Positions 44,371 to 52,987 of a DNA stretch of 64,000 nt are shown here, one piece after another. Origin of the DNA: Flavisphingopyxis soli (GTDB lineage: Bacteria; Pseudomonadota; Alphaproteobacteria; Sphingomonadales; Sphingomonadaceae). The position numbers and the translations under genes were made by a program. The DNA is taken from contig NZ_VOPY01000002.1 of the NCBI RefSeq assembly GCF_007995095.1, positions 248,001 through 312,000 on the forward strand, read 5' to 3'. The first letter of the stretch is position 1. Each line of letters starts with the position of its first letter. Under the pieces are notes generated by a model. It was given only the letters and a program-made list of their open reading frames with translations, was not told where the DNA came from and did no database searches.

Positions 44371-45909
44371 ATGGACAGCCTTTACGACGAGATCAGGGTT
44401 GCACTGCATGCCATCTGGCTGCGCCGCTGGCTTGCGCTCGCGGTCGCGTGGATCATCTGCATCCTCGGCTGGCTGGTCGTCGCGCTGATTCCCAACACCT
44501 ATCAGTCGACCGCCAAGGTGCTGGTCAACGTCAACCAGGTCGTCTCCGACCAGGTATCGGGGACGCAGGTCGATACGCGCCGCCAGATCGACGAAGTCCG
44601 CCAGACGCTGACCAGCGTTGCCGCGCTTGAAAAGGTCGTCGTCGCGACCGGGATCGTCGCACCCGGCGCGTCGGACAAGGCGCGCCTGTCGGCGGCCAGC
44701 GCGCTGCAGAAGAAGATCGTCGTGCTCGCCACCCAGGACAATGTCTTCCAGGTGACCGACAGCGTCTCGCTGTCGGACAAATCGGATTCGGAAAATGCCC
44801 GGCTCGCGCCGCAGGTGCTGACCGAACTGATCGCCGTTGCGCGCGACCAGCGTTCGGCGGGCGGGCGTTTGAATGCGCGCCAGAGCATCGACTTCCTCAA
44901 CGCCCAGCTCGAATCGCGCGGCAAGGACCTGCAGCAGGCCGAACAGCGCCGCGTCGCGTTCGAGACCAACAATGTCGGCCTGATGCCCGGCATCGGCTCG
45001 GCGAGCCAGCGGATGGAATCGGCGCGCGCCGAGATCAACCAGATCGAATCGCAGCTCGTCTCGGCGCGCAGCTCGCTCGCCGCGCTCAATGGCCAGCTGG
45101 CCAGCACGCCGGCGACGGTGGCGGGCGGCATCGGCGCGGTCGGTGGCAGCGTTGCGCGCCAGCAGCTCGCCGCGGCGCAATCCGACCTTGCCAGCATGAA
45201 GGCGCGCGGCCTGACCGATTCTCACCCCGACGTCATCGCCACGCGCGCCCAGGTTGAGGCCTTGCGCGCACAGGCGGCGCGCGAAGGGCCGGCCGGCGCC
45301 TCGGGACAGATTACCAATCCGGCTTACGGTTCGCTCCAGGCAATGCGCGCCGAGCGCCAGGCGACTGTCACCGCGCTCGAATCGCGCAAGGCGCAGCTTC
45401 AGGGCGATGTCACGTCGATGCTGTCGCAGCGCATCCAGGAACCCGAAGTTGCCGCCGAATACGACCGGATCAACCGCGACTATACGGTGATGAAGGATCA
45501 ATACGACCAGCTCGCGGCGCAGCTTGAACAGGCGCGTCTGCGGGGTGATCTCGAGGTCGAGACCGATGCCGTCAGCATTGCCGTGATCGACCCGCCGTCG
45601 CAACCGCGCGCGCCGGTCAGTCCCAATCGCCCACTGCTCCTCGCCGGCATCCTGATCGTCGGCCTGGTCGGCGGGGCGGGTGCCGCGTTTGCCCAGGGCC
45701 AGATCCAGACGAGCTATCCGACCGCCAGCCGGCTCGAACGCGCCAGCGGCCTGCCCGTCATCGGCTCGATCACCGAATCGCTGACCGCACCGCTGGTCGA
45801 GGAACGCAAGCGCAAGATGAAATGGCTCGCCGGCGGATCGGCGGGGCTGATCGGCCTGTTCGCGATCCTGATGATCGTCGAGTTCGTCCAGCGCGGCATG
45901 GTCGCGTGA
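44371..45909 (+). CDS. Chain-length determinant / polysaccharide co-polymerase (XrtA type)
   Basis: 512 residues. Wzz/EpsC-like: TM1 at about 20-42, a long periplasmic coiled-coil region (about 165-400, with repeated Q/E/R/A heptads), a Pro-rich Wzz motif PPSQPRAPVSPNRP before TM2 at about 415-435, and a C-terminal third hydrophobic segment near 475-495. It sets chain length and links the export lipoprotein to the cytoplasmic kinase. Known family role; not tested here. Followed by the kinase gene. Confidence 0.92.
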   Translation: MDSLYDEIRVALHAIWLRRWLALAVAWIICILGWLVVALIPNTYQSTAKVLVNVNQVVSDQVSGTQVDTRRQIDEVRQTLTSVAALEKVVVATGIVAPGASDKARLSAASALQKKIVVLATQDNVFQVTDSVSLSDKSDSENARLAPQVLTELIAVARDQRSAGGRLNARQSIDFLNAQLESRGKDLQQAEQRRVAFETNNVGLMPGIGSASQRMESARAEINQIESQLVSARSSLAALNGQLASTPATVAGGIGAVGGSVARQQLAAAQSDLASMKARGLTDSHPDVIATRAQVEALRAQAAREGPAGASGQITNPAYGSLQAMRAERQATVTALESRKAQLQGDVTSMLSQRIQEPEVAAEYDRINRDYTVMKDQYDQLAAQLEQARLRGDLEVETDAVSIAVIDPPSQPRAPVSPNRPLLLAGILIVGLVGGAGAAFAQGQIQTSYPTASRLERASGLPVIGSITESLTAPLVEERKRKMKWLAGGSAGLIGLFAILMIVEFVQRGMVA

Positions 45910-45923
45910 GCGGGGAGAATGAC

Positions 45924-46889
45924 ATGAACAAGCCGGCCCCGATCAAGAAGCGCGCTTCCTTGCTCGAACGCGCTGCCGATGCGTTCGATTTCAACGCGCT
46001 GTTGCGCCGCGATCCGGCTGCTCCAGCCGCACCGGCCGACCCGACCCACGCGGTCGCGGCACCGGCGACCCCGCAACCGCGCGTCGAACGCCGCGGTCGC
46101 CGCGCGGGCGAGGTGGCGCCGTCGCGCCCCGTCGTCAACGCACCGCGCCAGAACGTCGATCGCGAAGCCCTGGCCGAAGCGGGCATGATCGTCCCCGGTG
46201 GCCCGGTCAGCGGCCTTGCCGAGGAATTCCGCATCGTCAAACGCCGGCTGATGCGCGAAATCAAGGCGCTCGAGGACGCCGCCGCGGCGACCCCCGGACG
46301 GGAGGGGCTGGCTCGCCGCGTGCTGATCGCATCGGCCAACCCGCACGAGGGCAAGACCTTCTGCGCGATCAATCTCGCAATGTCGCTGGCGATGGAACAG
46401 GATCACGAGGTCCTGCTCGTCGATGCCGATTTCGCCAAGCCGTCGATCCTCGCCGCACTCGGCCTGTCGGCCAGCCGCGGTTTCATGGATGCGCTCGCCG
46501 ATCCGTCGATGGACGTCGCCACCGCGATCATCCCGACCGATATCGTCGGCCTGTCGGTCCTGTCGGCGGGAACGCAGACGACCAAGGACAGCGAATATCT
46601 TGCCTCGGCGCGGACCGAGACGGTGCTTGCGCGGCTGACCGAACAGGCTCCGCGCCGGATCGTCATCTTCGATTCGCCGCCAGTGCTCGCGGCATCGCCC
46701 GCGCTCGTCCTCGCCGCGCACGTTGGCCAGGCGCTGATGGTCGTGCGCGCCGACGAGACCAAGGAAGGCGCGCTCAAGGACGCGATCGGCCTGATGACCG
46801 CGTGCGAGAATATCCAGCTGCTGCTCAACGGGGTGAAGTTCTCCCCCGGCGGCCGCCGCTTCGGGACCTATTATGGTCAGGGGGAATGA
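45924..46889 (+). CDS. Tyrosine-kinase-like ATPase of the exopolysaccharide system (BY-kinase type)
   Basis: 321 residues from the ATG at 45924 (GGGGAGA upstream). A variable basic/Pro-Ala N-terminus (1-90) precedes the BY-kinase domain with P-loop SANPHEGKTF (137-146) and Walker A' VLLVDADFAKP (163-173), plus VIFDSPPVL. The normal Tyr-rich C-terminal cluster is reduced to GTYYGQGE. It should act with the chain-length protein in controlling polymerisation. It overlaps no gene but ends 1 nt before the next ATG. Confidence 0.9.
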   Translation: MNKPAPIKKRASLLERAADAFDFNALLRRDPAAPAAPADPTHAVAAPATPQPRVERRGRRAGEVAPSRPVVNAPRQNVDREALAEAGMIVPGGPVSGLAEEFRIVKRRLMREIKALEDAAAATPGREGLARRVLIASANPHEGKTFCAINLAMSLAMEQDHEVLLVDADFAKPSILAALGLSASRGFMDALADPSMDVATAIIPTDIVGLSVLSAGTQTTKDSEYLASARTETVLARLTEQAPRRIVIFDSPPVLAASPALVLAAHVGQALMVVRADETKEGALKDAIGLMTACENIQLLLNGVKFSPGGRRFGTYYGQGE

Positions 46890-46890
46890 C

Positions 46891-48612
46891 ATGACCTTTC
46901 GGACGAACCGCAAGCTCCTGCGGCCGGGCATGGCATTTGGCGTGGCGCTATGCGCGCTGCTGATGCCGCTTGCCGCCCACGCGCAGATGCTCGGCGACGA
47001 GCCGGCCGATGCATCCTCCGACCGTACGGACACGACCGCCGCCGACGATTCCGCGCCGGCCCGCGACCGTTCGGGGCCACGCGTCGAGGTCATCCCCTAT
47101 GTCGAACTCGAACAGGTGCTGACCGCCGATCTCAACGGCAATGGCGATACGGTAACCTTTACCAGCGTCGCCGCTGGCGTTGCCGCGCGCGTTTCGACGC
47201 GCCGCGCCGAGGCGCAGGCCGATGTCCGCTATGAACACCGCATCGCCTGGCAAAAGGATGTCGGCGACCAGAATGTCGTCAGCGGCCTGGCGCGTGCGCG
47301 CGTCGATGTCGTTCCCAATCGCGTCAGCGTAGAGGGCGGCGCGCTTGCCACCCGCGCGCGGCGCGATATCGGCGGATCGGCACCCGGCCTGTATGTTGGC
47401 GACACGTCGAACACGGTCGACGTCTATTCGGTCTATGCCGGACCCAACGTATCGGTCCCGGTCGGCGAGGCAACGCTGAGCGCGGCCTATCGCATCGGCT
47501 ATAACCGCGTCGAGAATTCGAACAACAGCGCGACGGTCGGCGGCCTGAGCGGCGACCTCTACGACGATTCGACCAACCAGGTCGCCAGCGCGACGATCGG
47601 CGTCCAGCCGGGCGTGCTGCCCGTCGGAGCGGCGCTCGGTGTCGGCTACGAGCGCGAGGATGTCAGCCTGCTCGACCAGCGCTATGAACGCAAATGGGCG
47701 CGTGTCGATGTGACCGTGCCCGTATCGCCCACTTTGCAGGCGGTCGGCGGGGTCGGTTACGAAAAGGCCCAGGCGAGCCAGCGCGAAGTGCTGCGCGATG
47801 GCCTCGGCAACCCGGTGATCGACAATAACGGTCGCTTCGTCACCGATGCCAGTTCGCCGCGACGGCTCAATTTCGACACCGACGGGCTGATCTATGACGT
47901 CGGCGTGCTGTGGCGGCCAAGCCGCCGCACCGCGCTCGAGGCGCATGCAGGGCGGCGCTATGGCGGCTTCTTCTTCGCCGGTTCGTACCAGCAACAGATC
48001 GATTCGCGCACCCACCTGGCGTTCGGCGCGTATCAGACGTTTTCGAGCTATGGCCGCCGCCTGACCAACGCGCTTGCCGGACTGCCGACGCAGTTCGACA
48101 CCTATCGCAACCCGCTCGACGGATCGATCGGCAGCTGCGTCTATGGCGCCGACAACCAGGGCGGAGGCGGCTGTTTCGACTCCGCGCTGGCGGGCACGAC
48201 GAGCGCCAATTTCGTCGCGCGCGGCCTGTCGGGTCAGCTCAGCACGCGCCGCGGCGGTTGGGATTACGGTTTCAGCGTCGGCGTCGACCAGCGCCGCTTC
48301 AAGGGCCGCGACCTGCTCGGAACGATCGACCTCGAAGGCGCGACCGACGAAAGCTATTTCGCCAGCCTGTCGGCGGGCACCCAGCTCGATGCGCGCTCGG
48401 GGTTCGATATGGCCGCCTATCTGCGCTATTTCGACAGCGAACTGGGCAATCGCGCGGGCGTCCTCGGCTATGGTGCGACCGCGGCATATAACCGCCGCTT
48501 CAGCCGCGGCCTGTCGGGCGTTGCCGCGCTCGGCATCTACGGCTCGGATCAGGACAACGGGATCAACGACCTCGTCGCATCCGCCCTGCTCGGCGCGCGG
48601 TATAGTTTCTGA
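46891..48612 (+). CDS. XrtA/PEP-CTERM system-associated outer-membrane beta-barrel protein
   Basis: 573 residues from the ATG at 46891 (AGGGGGA upstream). A signal peptide ends near AHAQ (about 31). The mature chain has many alternating hydrophobic stretches, ending ALLGARYSF, the Phe-terminated barrel signature. It matches the family of large outer-membrane proteins always found in XrtA loci. The function is not established; it may form the outer-membrane pore or anchor for the polysaccharide. Tightly packed between the kinase and the ExeA-like ATPase. Confidence 0.88.
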   Translation: MTFRTNRKLLRPGMAFGVALCALLMPLAAHAQMLGDEPADASSDRTDTTAADDSAPARDRSGPRVEVIPYVELEQVLTADLNGNGDTVTFTSVAAGVAARVSTRRAEAQADVRYEHRIAWQKDVGDQNVVSGLARARVDVVPNRVSVEGGALATRARRDIGGSAPGLYVGDTSNTVDVYSVYAGPNVSVPVGEATLSAAYRIGYNRVENSNNSATVGGLSGDLYDDSTNQVASATIGVQPGVLPVGAALGVGYEREDVSLLDQRYERKWARVDVTVPVSPTLQAVGGVGYEKAQASQREVLRDGLGNPVIDNNGRFVTDASSPRRLNFDTDGLIYDVGVLWRPSRRTALEAHAGRRYGGFFFAGSYQQQIDSRTHLAFGAYQTFSSYGRRLTNALAGLPTQFDTYRNPLDGSIGSCVYGADNQGGGGCFDSALAGTTSANFVARGLSGQLSTRRGGWDYGFSVGVDQRRFKGRDLLGTIDLEGATDESYFASLSAGTQLDARSGFDMAAYLRYFDSELGNRAGVLGYGATAAYNRRFSRGLSGVAALGIYGSDQDNGINDLVASALLGARYSF

Positions 48613-48652
48613 TAGACGTTTGATTAGATAAGGCTTGGGAGAGACCGAAGCG

Positions 48653-49771
48653 ATGTACGACCAATATTACGGCCTGTCGGGAAAGCCATTCCAGCTGACC
48701 CCCGATCCCGCTTTCTATTTCGAGAGCGCGACGCACCGCAAGGCGATGAGCTATCTCGGCTATGGCCTCGCCCAGGGCGAAGGCCTGATCGTCATCACCG
48801 GCGAGATCGGCGCGGGCAAGTCGACGCTCGTCGCGCACCTGATGGACACGATCGACGACCGTCGCCTGACCGCGGCGCAACTCGTTTCGACGCAGGTCGG
48901 GCCCGATGACCTCATCCGTCTCGTCGCGACCAAGTTCGGAATCGACAGCGAGGGCGCCGACAAGGCCGACCTGCTGCGCGATATCGAGGATTTCCTCAAT
49001 GCTCAGGCACGCGCGGGCAAGCGTACGCTGCTTGTCGTCGACGAAGCGCAGAACCTGCCGCTTGCCGCGCTCGAGGAACTGCGCATGTTCTCGAACTTCC
49101 AGCTCGGCAACCAGCCGCTGATGCAGATTTTCCTGCTCGGCCAGCCCGAGTTTCGCGATACCTTCCAGGAATCGCCGAGCCTCGAGCAGCTGCGCCAGCG
49201 TGTCATCGCGACGCACCATCTCGAACCGATGGAGGCCGACGAGGTCGAACCCTATATTCTCCACCGGCTCGCCAAGGTCGGCTGGGACGGCAACCCGCGC
49301 TTTACCGCCGATGCGATGGATGAATTGTACAAGGCCAGCGGCGGTATTCCGCGCCGGCTCAACGTCATCGCCGGGCGTGTGATGCTCGCCGGCGCGATCG
49401 ACGAAGCCAGCCGGATCGACGGCGAGATGGTTCGCGAGGTCGTCAGCGACATGGGCGCCGATGCCGACGCCGCCAAGGAAAGCCGCGCGACTGCCGCCGC
49501 GCTACAAGACGCTGCGCCTGCTGCCGCGCCCGTCGCCGCCGATGCGCGTCCGGTCGAATTCGCCCCCGCAGCGATGACGCTCGCGGTCGATGGTGACCGC
49601 GTCCAGCATGCCCGCGACAGCCGCGTTGCAGCGCTCGAAGCACGGATCGCCGAGCTCGAAGCACAGATCGCGGACCAGGAGGCCGAATTGCGCCGCGCGG
49701 TCACGCTGATGATCAACTGGATCGACGATGGCGATGTCGGACGGCCGACGCGGCGCACGCGCGCGGCTTGA
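48653..49771 (+). CDS. XrtA system-associated ExeA-like AAA ATPase
   Basis: 372 residues from the ATG at 48653 (GGAGAGA upstream). Starts MYDQYYGLSGKPFQLTPDP, typical of ExeA/GspA-like ATPases; Walker A GEIGAGKST at 50-58, Walker B LLVVDEAQNL near 126-134. After a helical lid domain the C-terminus (about 330-355) is a coiled coil (ALEARIAELEAQIADQEAEL). ExeA helps assemble secretin complexes; here it probably powers assembly or gating of the exopolysaccharide apparatus. This is inference from context. Confidence 0.9.
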   Translation: MYDQYYGLSGKPFQLTPDPAFYFESATHRKAMSYLGYGLAQGEGLIVITGEIGAGKSTLVAHLMDTIDDRRLTAAQLVSTQVGPDDLIRLVATKFGIDSEGADKADLLRDIEDFLNAQARAGKRTLLVVDEAQNLPLAALEELRMFSNFQLGNQPLMQIFLLGQPEFRDTFQESPSLEQLRQRVIATHHLEPMEADEVEPYILHRLAKVGWDGNPRFTADAMDELYKASGGIPRRLNVIAGRVMLAGAIDEASRIDGEMVREVVSDMGADADAAKESRATAAALQDAAPAAAPVAADARPVEFAPAAMTLAVDGDRVQHARDSRVAALEARIAELEAQIADQEAELRRAVTLMINWIDDGDVGRPTRRTRAA

Positions 49772-49830
49772 CGAAGCGCCCGGCAGCGTTGCAGTCGGGA
49801 GGCGAAACGCCAGCCAGGGAGGCGGCAGCG

Positions 49831-50685
49831 ATGCGCAACGCGATTTCGGTCGATATCGAGGACTGGTTCCAGGTCGGCGCGTTTGAAACCGTCATTGATC
49901 GCGGCAGCTGGGACCGCCGCACACATCGCGTCGAGGCCAATAGCGATGCCGTGCTTGCCCTGTTCGCCGCGGCTGACGTCAAGGCGACGTTCTTCATCCT
50001 CGGCTGGGTCGCCGAACGCTATCCTGCGCTGATCCGCCGCATCGCCGAGGCCGGGCACGAGATCGCCAGCCACGGCTTTGATCACGCACGTGTCTTCACG
50101 ATGGATGCAAAGGGCTTTGCGCAAGATCTCGAAAAGACACGCAAGATTCTCGAAGATGCTTCGGGCGAGTCGGTCACCGGCTATCGCGCGCCGAGCTTCT
50201 CGATCGATCCGCGGACTCCCTGGGCGCACCAGGTCCTGGCCGACCAGGGGTACAGTTACTCGTCGAGCGTCGTGCCGATCGCGCACGACCATTATGGCTG
50301 GCCGGGCACGCCGCGCTTCGCCTGGCGTCCGGTGGCAGGCAGCGACCTGATCGAGCTGCCGGTGACCACCGCGACCTTCGCCGGGCGCACGCTCGCGGCG
50401 GGTGGTGGGGGGTTCTTTCGCCTGCTGCCCTATCGTTTTTCGCGCTGGGCGATCCGCCAGGTCAACGCCGCGGGGCATCCGGCGATCATATATTTCCACC
50501 CGTGGGAGATCGATCCCGACCAGCCGTTCGTCGCCGAGGCCCCGCTCAAGTCGAAGCTCCGCCATTATTCACGCCTGTCGGCGATGGCGGGCAAGCTCGG
50601 GCGGTTGATGGATGAGTTCGATTTTGGGCGGATGGATGCGCTGGTCGCCGACGAACGCGCGGCCATCGGCGCGCGCGCGGCATGA
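49831..50685 (+). CDS. Polysaccharide deacetylase, XrtA system
   Basis: 284 residues from the ATG at 49831 with AGGGAGG upstream; a longer reading from a TTG at 49768 would overlap the ATPase stop. NodB-homology domain: first metal Asp region VDIEDWF (7-13), zinc motif SHGFDH at 80-85, YRAPSFS, and YFHPWEID with the later His. It removes N-acetyl groups from sugars during polymer maturation. The next gene overlaps by ATGA. Confidence 0.93.
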   Translation: MRNAISVDIEDWFQVGAFETVIDRGSWDRRTHRVEANSDAVLALFAAADVKATFFILGWVAERYPALIRRIAEAGHEIASHGFDHARVFTMDAKGFAQDLEKTRKILEDASGESVTGYRAPSFSIDPRTPWAHQVLADQGYSYSSSVVPIAHDHYGWPGTPRFAWRPVAGSDLIELPVTTATFAGRTLAAGGGGFFRLLPYRFSRWAIRQVNAAGHPAIIYFHPWEIDPDQPFVAEAPLKSKLRHYSRLSAMAGKLGRLMDEFDFGRMDALVADERAAIGARAA

Positions 50686-51740
50686 GCCTCGCCGATCCTG
50701 CCAGCGTCCCCAGCGTCGCGCCGGTGGCGGAGGGGCCCGCGCTCGCTAGCTATCTCGCGCAGCATGACGCCACGACGCCATTTCACGAACCGCGCTGGTG
50801 CCGCGCGATCGAACAGGGCTGCGGCCATGGCTATCACCTGCTCGGCGCGACCGACAAATCGGGCGCGCTGGTCGGCTATCTGCCGCTGACGCATGTCCGC
50901 TCAAAGCTGTTCGGCGACGCGCTGGTCTCGAGCGCCTTTGCCGTCGGCGGCGGGATCCTTGCCGACGATGCGCCAACCGCCGATGCGCTTGCCGATGCCG
51001 CCTGGGGACTCGCTCACCGCCTCGGCGTCGGCTCGGTCGAACTGCGCGGTGGCGCTGCTCCGGGGGCCGACTGGGCGCGCGACGATGCGACCTATGCCGG
51101 TTTCATCGGAGACCTCGCCGAAGACGATGCCGCGCAGCTGCTCGCGATCCCCCGCAAACAACGCGCCGAAGTGCGCAAGTCGCTCGACGGGATGCTTACG
51201 GTTGGTAGCGGCGGCGATCGCGAAGAGGGCGCTGCGCATTACGCGGTCTATGCCGAATCGGTGCGCAACCTCGGAACCCCGGTTTTTCCCCGAAAGCTCT
51301 TCTCGGCGGTTCTCAATGCATTCGGTGAAGACGCCGATATCCTTACCATTTATGAGGAAAGCAAGCCCGTAGCCAGCGTCCTCAGCCTGTATCATCGCGG
51401 CACCGTCATGCCCTATTGGGGCGGCGGAACCGCTGCTGCACGAAGCCTGCGCGCCAACGAGCGCCTCTATTACGAGCTGATGCTCCACGCGCGGCGGCGC
51501 GGCTGCACGCGCTTCGATTTCGGCCGCTCGAAGCTCGGCACCGGCGCCTATGCGTACAAGAAGAACTGGGGCTTCGAACCGACCCCGCTGACCTATTACG
51601 CGCGCAGCGCCGAGGGGCAGGGGCCGCGCAGCATCAATCCGCTCGATGCCAGATACCGGCTGCAGGTCGCCGCGTGGAAGAAACTGCCTTTGCGACTCGC
51701 CAACCGCATCGGCCCGCTCATCGCGCGGGGACTGGGGTGA
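50682..51740 (+). CDS. FemAB family protein, XrtA system-associated
   Basis: 352 residues. Two GNAT-like lobes as in FemAB aminoacyltransferases; typical stretches are FHEPRWCRAIEQGCGHGYHLL, RKQRAEVRKSL, FDFGRSKLGTGAYAYKKNWGFEP. In known FemAB enzymes an amino acid is moved from aminoacyl-tRNA to a peptidoglycan precursor; here the acceptor is more likely a sugar or lipid-linked repeat. Coupled by overlap both upstream (ATGA at 50682) and downstream (shared base at 51740). Confidence 0.92.
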   Translation: MSLADPASVPSVAPVAEGPALASYLAQHDATTPFHEPRWCRAIEQGCGHGYHLLGATDKSGALVGYLPLTHVRSKLFGDALVSSAFAVGGGILADDAPTADALADAAWGLAHRLGVGSVELRGGAAPGADWARDDATYAGFIGDLAEDDAAQLLAIPRKQRAEVRKSLDGMLTVGSGGDREEGAAHYAVYAESVRNLGTPVFPRKLFSAVLNAFGEDADILTIYEESKPVASVLSLYHRGTVMPYWGGGTAAARSLRANERLYYELMLHARRRGCTRFDFGRSKLGTGAYAYKKNWGFEPTPLTYYARSAEGQGPRSINPLDARYRLQVAAWKKLPLRLANRIGPLIARGLG

Positions 51741-52987
51741 TGCGAACCGCACCCGTATCGACTGGCGGCGGCGCGACGCTGTTCCTCGCGCACCGCGTGC
51801 CGTTTCCGCCCGACCGCGGCGACAAGATGCGCTCGTTCCATATGCTCAAAGCGCTCGCAGCGCTGGGGCCCGTCCACCTCATCGCCTTTACCGATGACGC
51901 GCGGGACGAGGAGCTTGCGATCGGACTCGACGCGTATGTCGCCTCGCGCCTGCTCGTCCGGCGCAACATGGCGGTGCCGATCGCAGGCTTTCGCGCGCTG
52001 GCGGGCGGCGGGCCCTATTCGCTCGCCAGTTTCGACCATCCGCGCATCGCCGCGCGTGTTACCGCGCTGCTCGACAGCGGGGCGATCGACCGCATCTTCG
52101 TGTTTTCGGGGCAGATGGCGCAATATGTGCCGGTTGCGTGGCTCGCACGGACGATCGTCGATTTCGGCGACGTCGATTCGGCCAAGTTCGGCGATTACGC
52201 CGCCGCCTCGACGCGCTGGTCGCCGATGCGCGCGGTCTATGCGCGCGAGGATCGCGAGCTCGCCCGCTTCGAAGCGCAGATCGCCCGCTATGCCGCGCGC
52301 AGCCTGTTCGTCTCCGAAGTCGAGGCCGATCTGTTCCGCGCCCGCTCGGGCCTTGGCGAGGACAAGGTCGCGGCGGTCGACAACGGCATCGACCTCGACT
52401 TCTACGATCCTGCCGCCGTGGTTGCCGAACCCGATATCGCGCCTGACGGCCCGCTCGTCGTCTTCACTGGCCAGATGGATTACCGGCCCAATATCGAGGC
52501 GGTCGAACGCTTTGCCCGCCAGGTGCTGCCGCGCCTCAGGATCAAGGTGCCCGACGCCCGCTTCGCGATCGTCGGGCGCAATCCCGCGCCGCGCGTCTGC
52601 GCGCTCGATCGGCTCGACGGTGTGATCGTCACCGGTGCGGTCGACGATGTGCGCAGCTGGCTCGCCGCCGCCGATGTCGTCGTCGCGCCGTTGCAGATCG
52701 CCCGGGGCGTGCAAAACAAGGTGCTCGAGGCGATGGCGATGGGAAAGCCGATTGTCGTCTCGCCCGCCGCCGCGCAAGGGATCGACGCGACCGACGGGAT
52801 GCATTTCATCGTCGCCGATAGCGCGGGCGCGCAGGCCGACGCGGTCGCCGCGCTGATCGCCGACCCGCCGCGCGCCTCAGCGCTGGGGCAGGCGGCGCGC
52901 GCGCGGGTCGAGGTGCGCTATGCCTGGGACGCGACGCTTGCGCCACTGGTTGACCTGCTCGAAGCATTGCCACGGCCTGCGGCATGA
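51740..52987 (+). CDS. Glycosyltransferase, XrtA/PEP-CTERM associated (GT4-like)
   Basis: 415 residues. GT-B fold: N-terminal AHRVPFPPDRGDKMRSF, a conserved opening in this exosortase-linked group, and the C-terminal nucleotide-sugar site VTGAVDDVRSWLAAADVVVAPL ... VQNKVLEAMAMGKPIV with the E-x7-E-like pattern. It adds a sugar to the polysaccharide repeat. Starts on the last base of the FemAB stop; its own stop overlaps the xrtA start. Confidence 0.92.
   Translation: MRTAPVSTGGGATLFLAHRVPFPPDRGDKMRSFHMLKALAALGPVHLIAFTDDARDEELAIGLDAYVASRLLVRRNMAVPIAGFRALAGGGPYSLASFDHPRIAARVTALLDSGAIDRIFVFSGQMAQYVPVAWLARTIVDFGDVDSAKFGDYAAASTRWSPMRAVYAREDRELARFEAQIARYAARSLFVSEVEADLFRARSGLGEDKVAAVDNGIDLDFYDPAAVVAEPDIAPDGPLVVFTGQMDYRPNIEAVERFARQVLPRLRIKVPDARFAIVGRNPAPRVCALDRLDGVIVTGAVDDVRSWLAAADVVVAPLQIARGVQNKVLEAMAMGKPIVVSPAAAQGIDATDGMHFIVADSAGAQADAVAALIADPPRASALGQAARARVEVRYAWDATLAPLVDLLEALPRPAA

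Noticed and set aside
43762-45603. 613-codon open frame on the minus strand under the export and chain-length genes
   Set aside because: It is antisense to two well-supported genes; such long frames are expected opposite GC-rich codons, and the protein has no recognisable fold, start signal or family motif.
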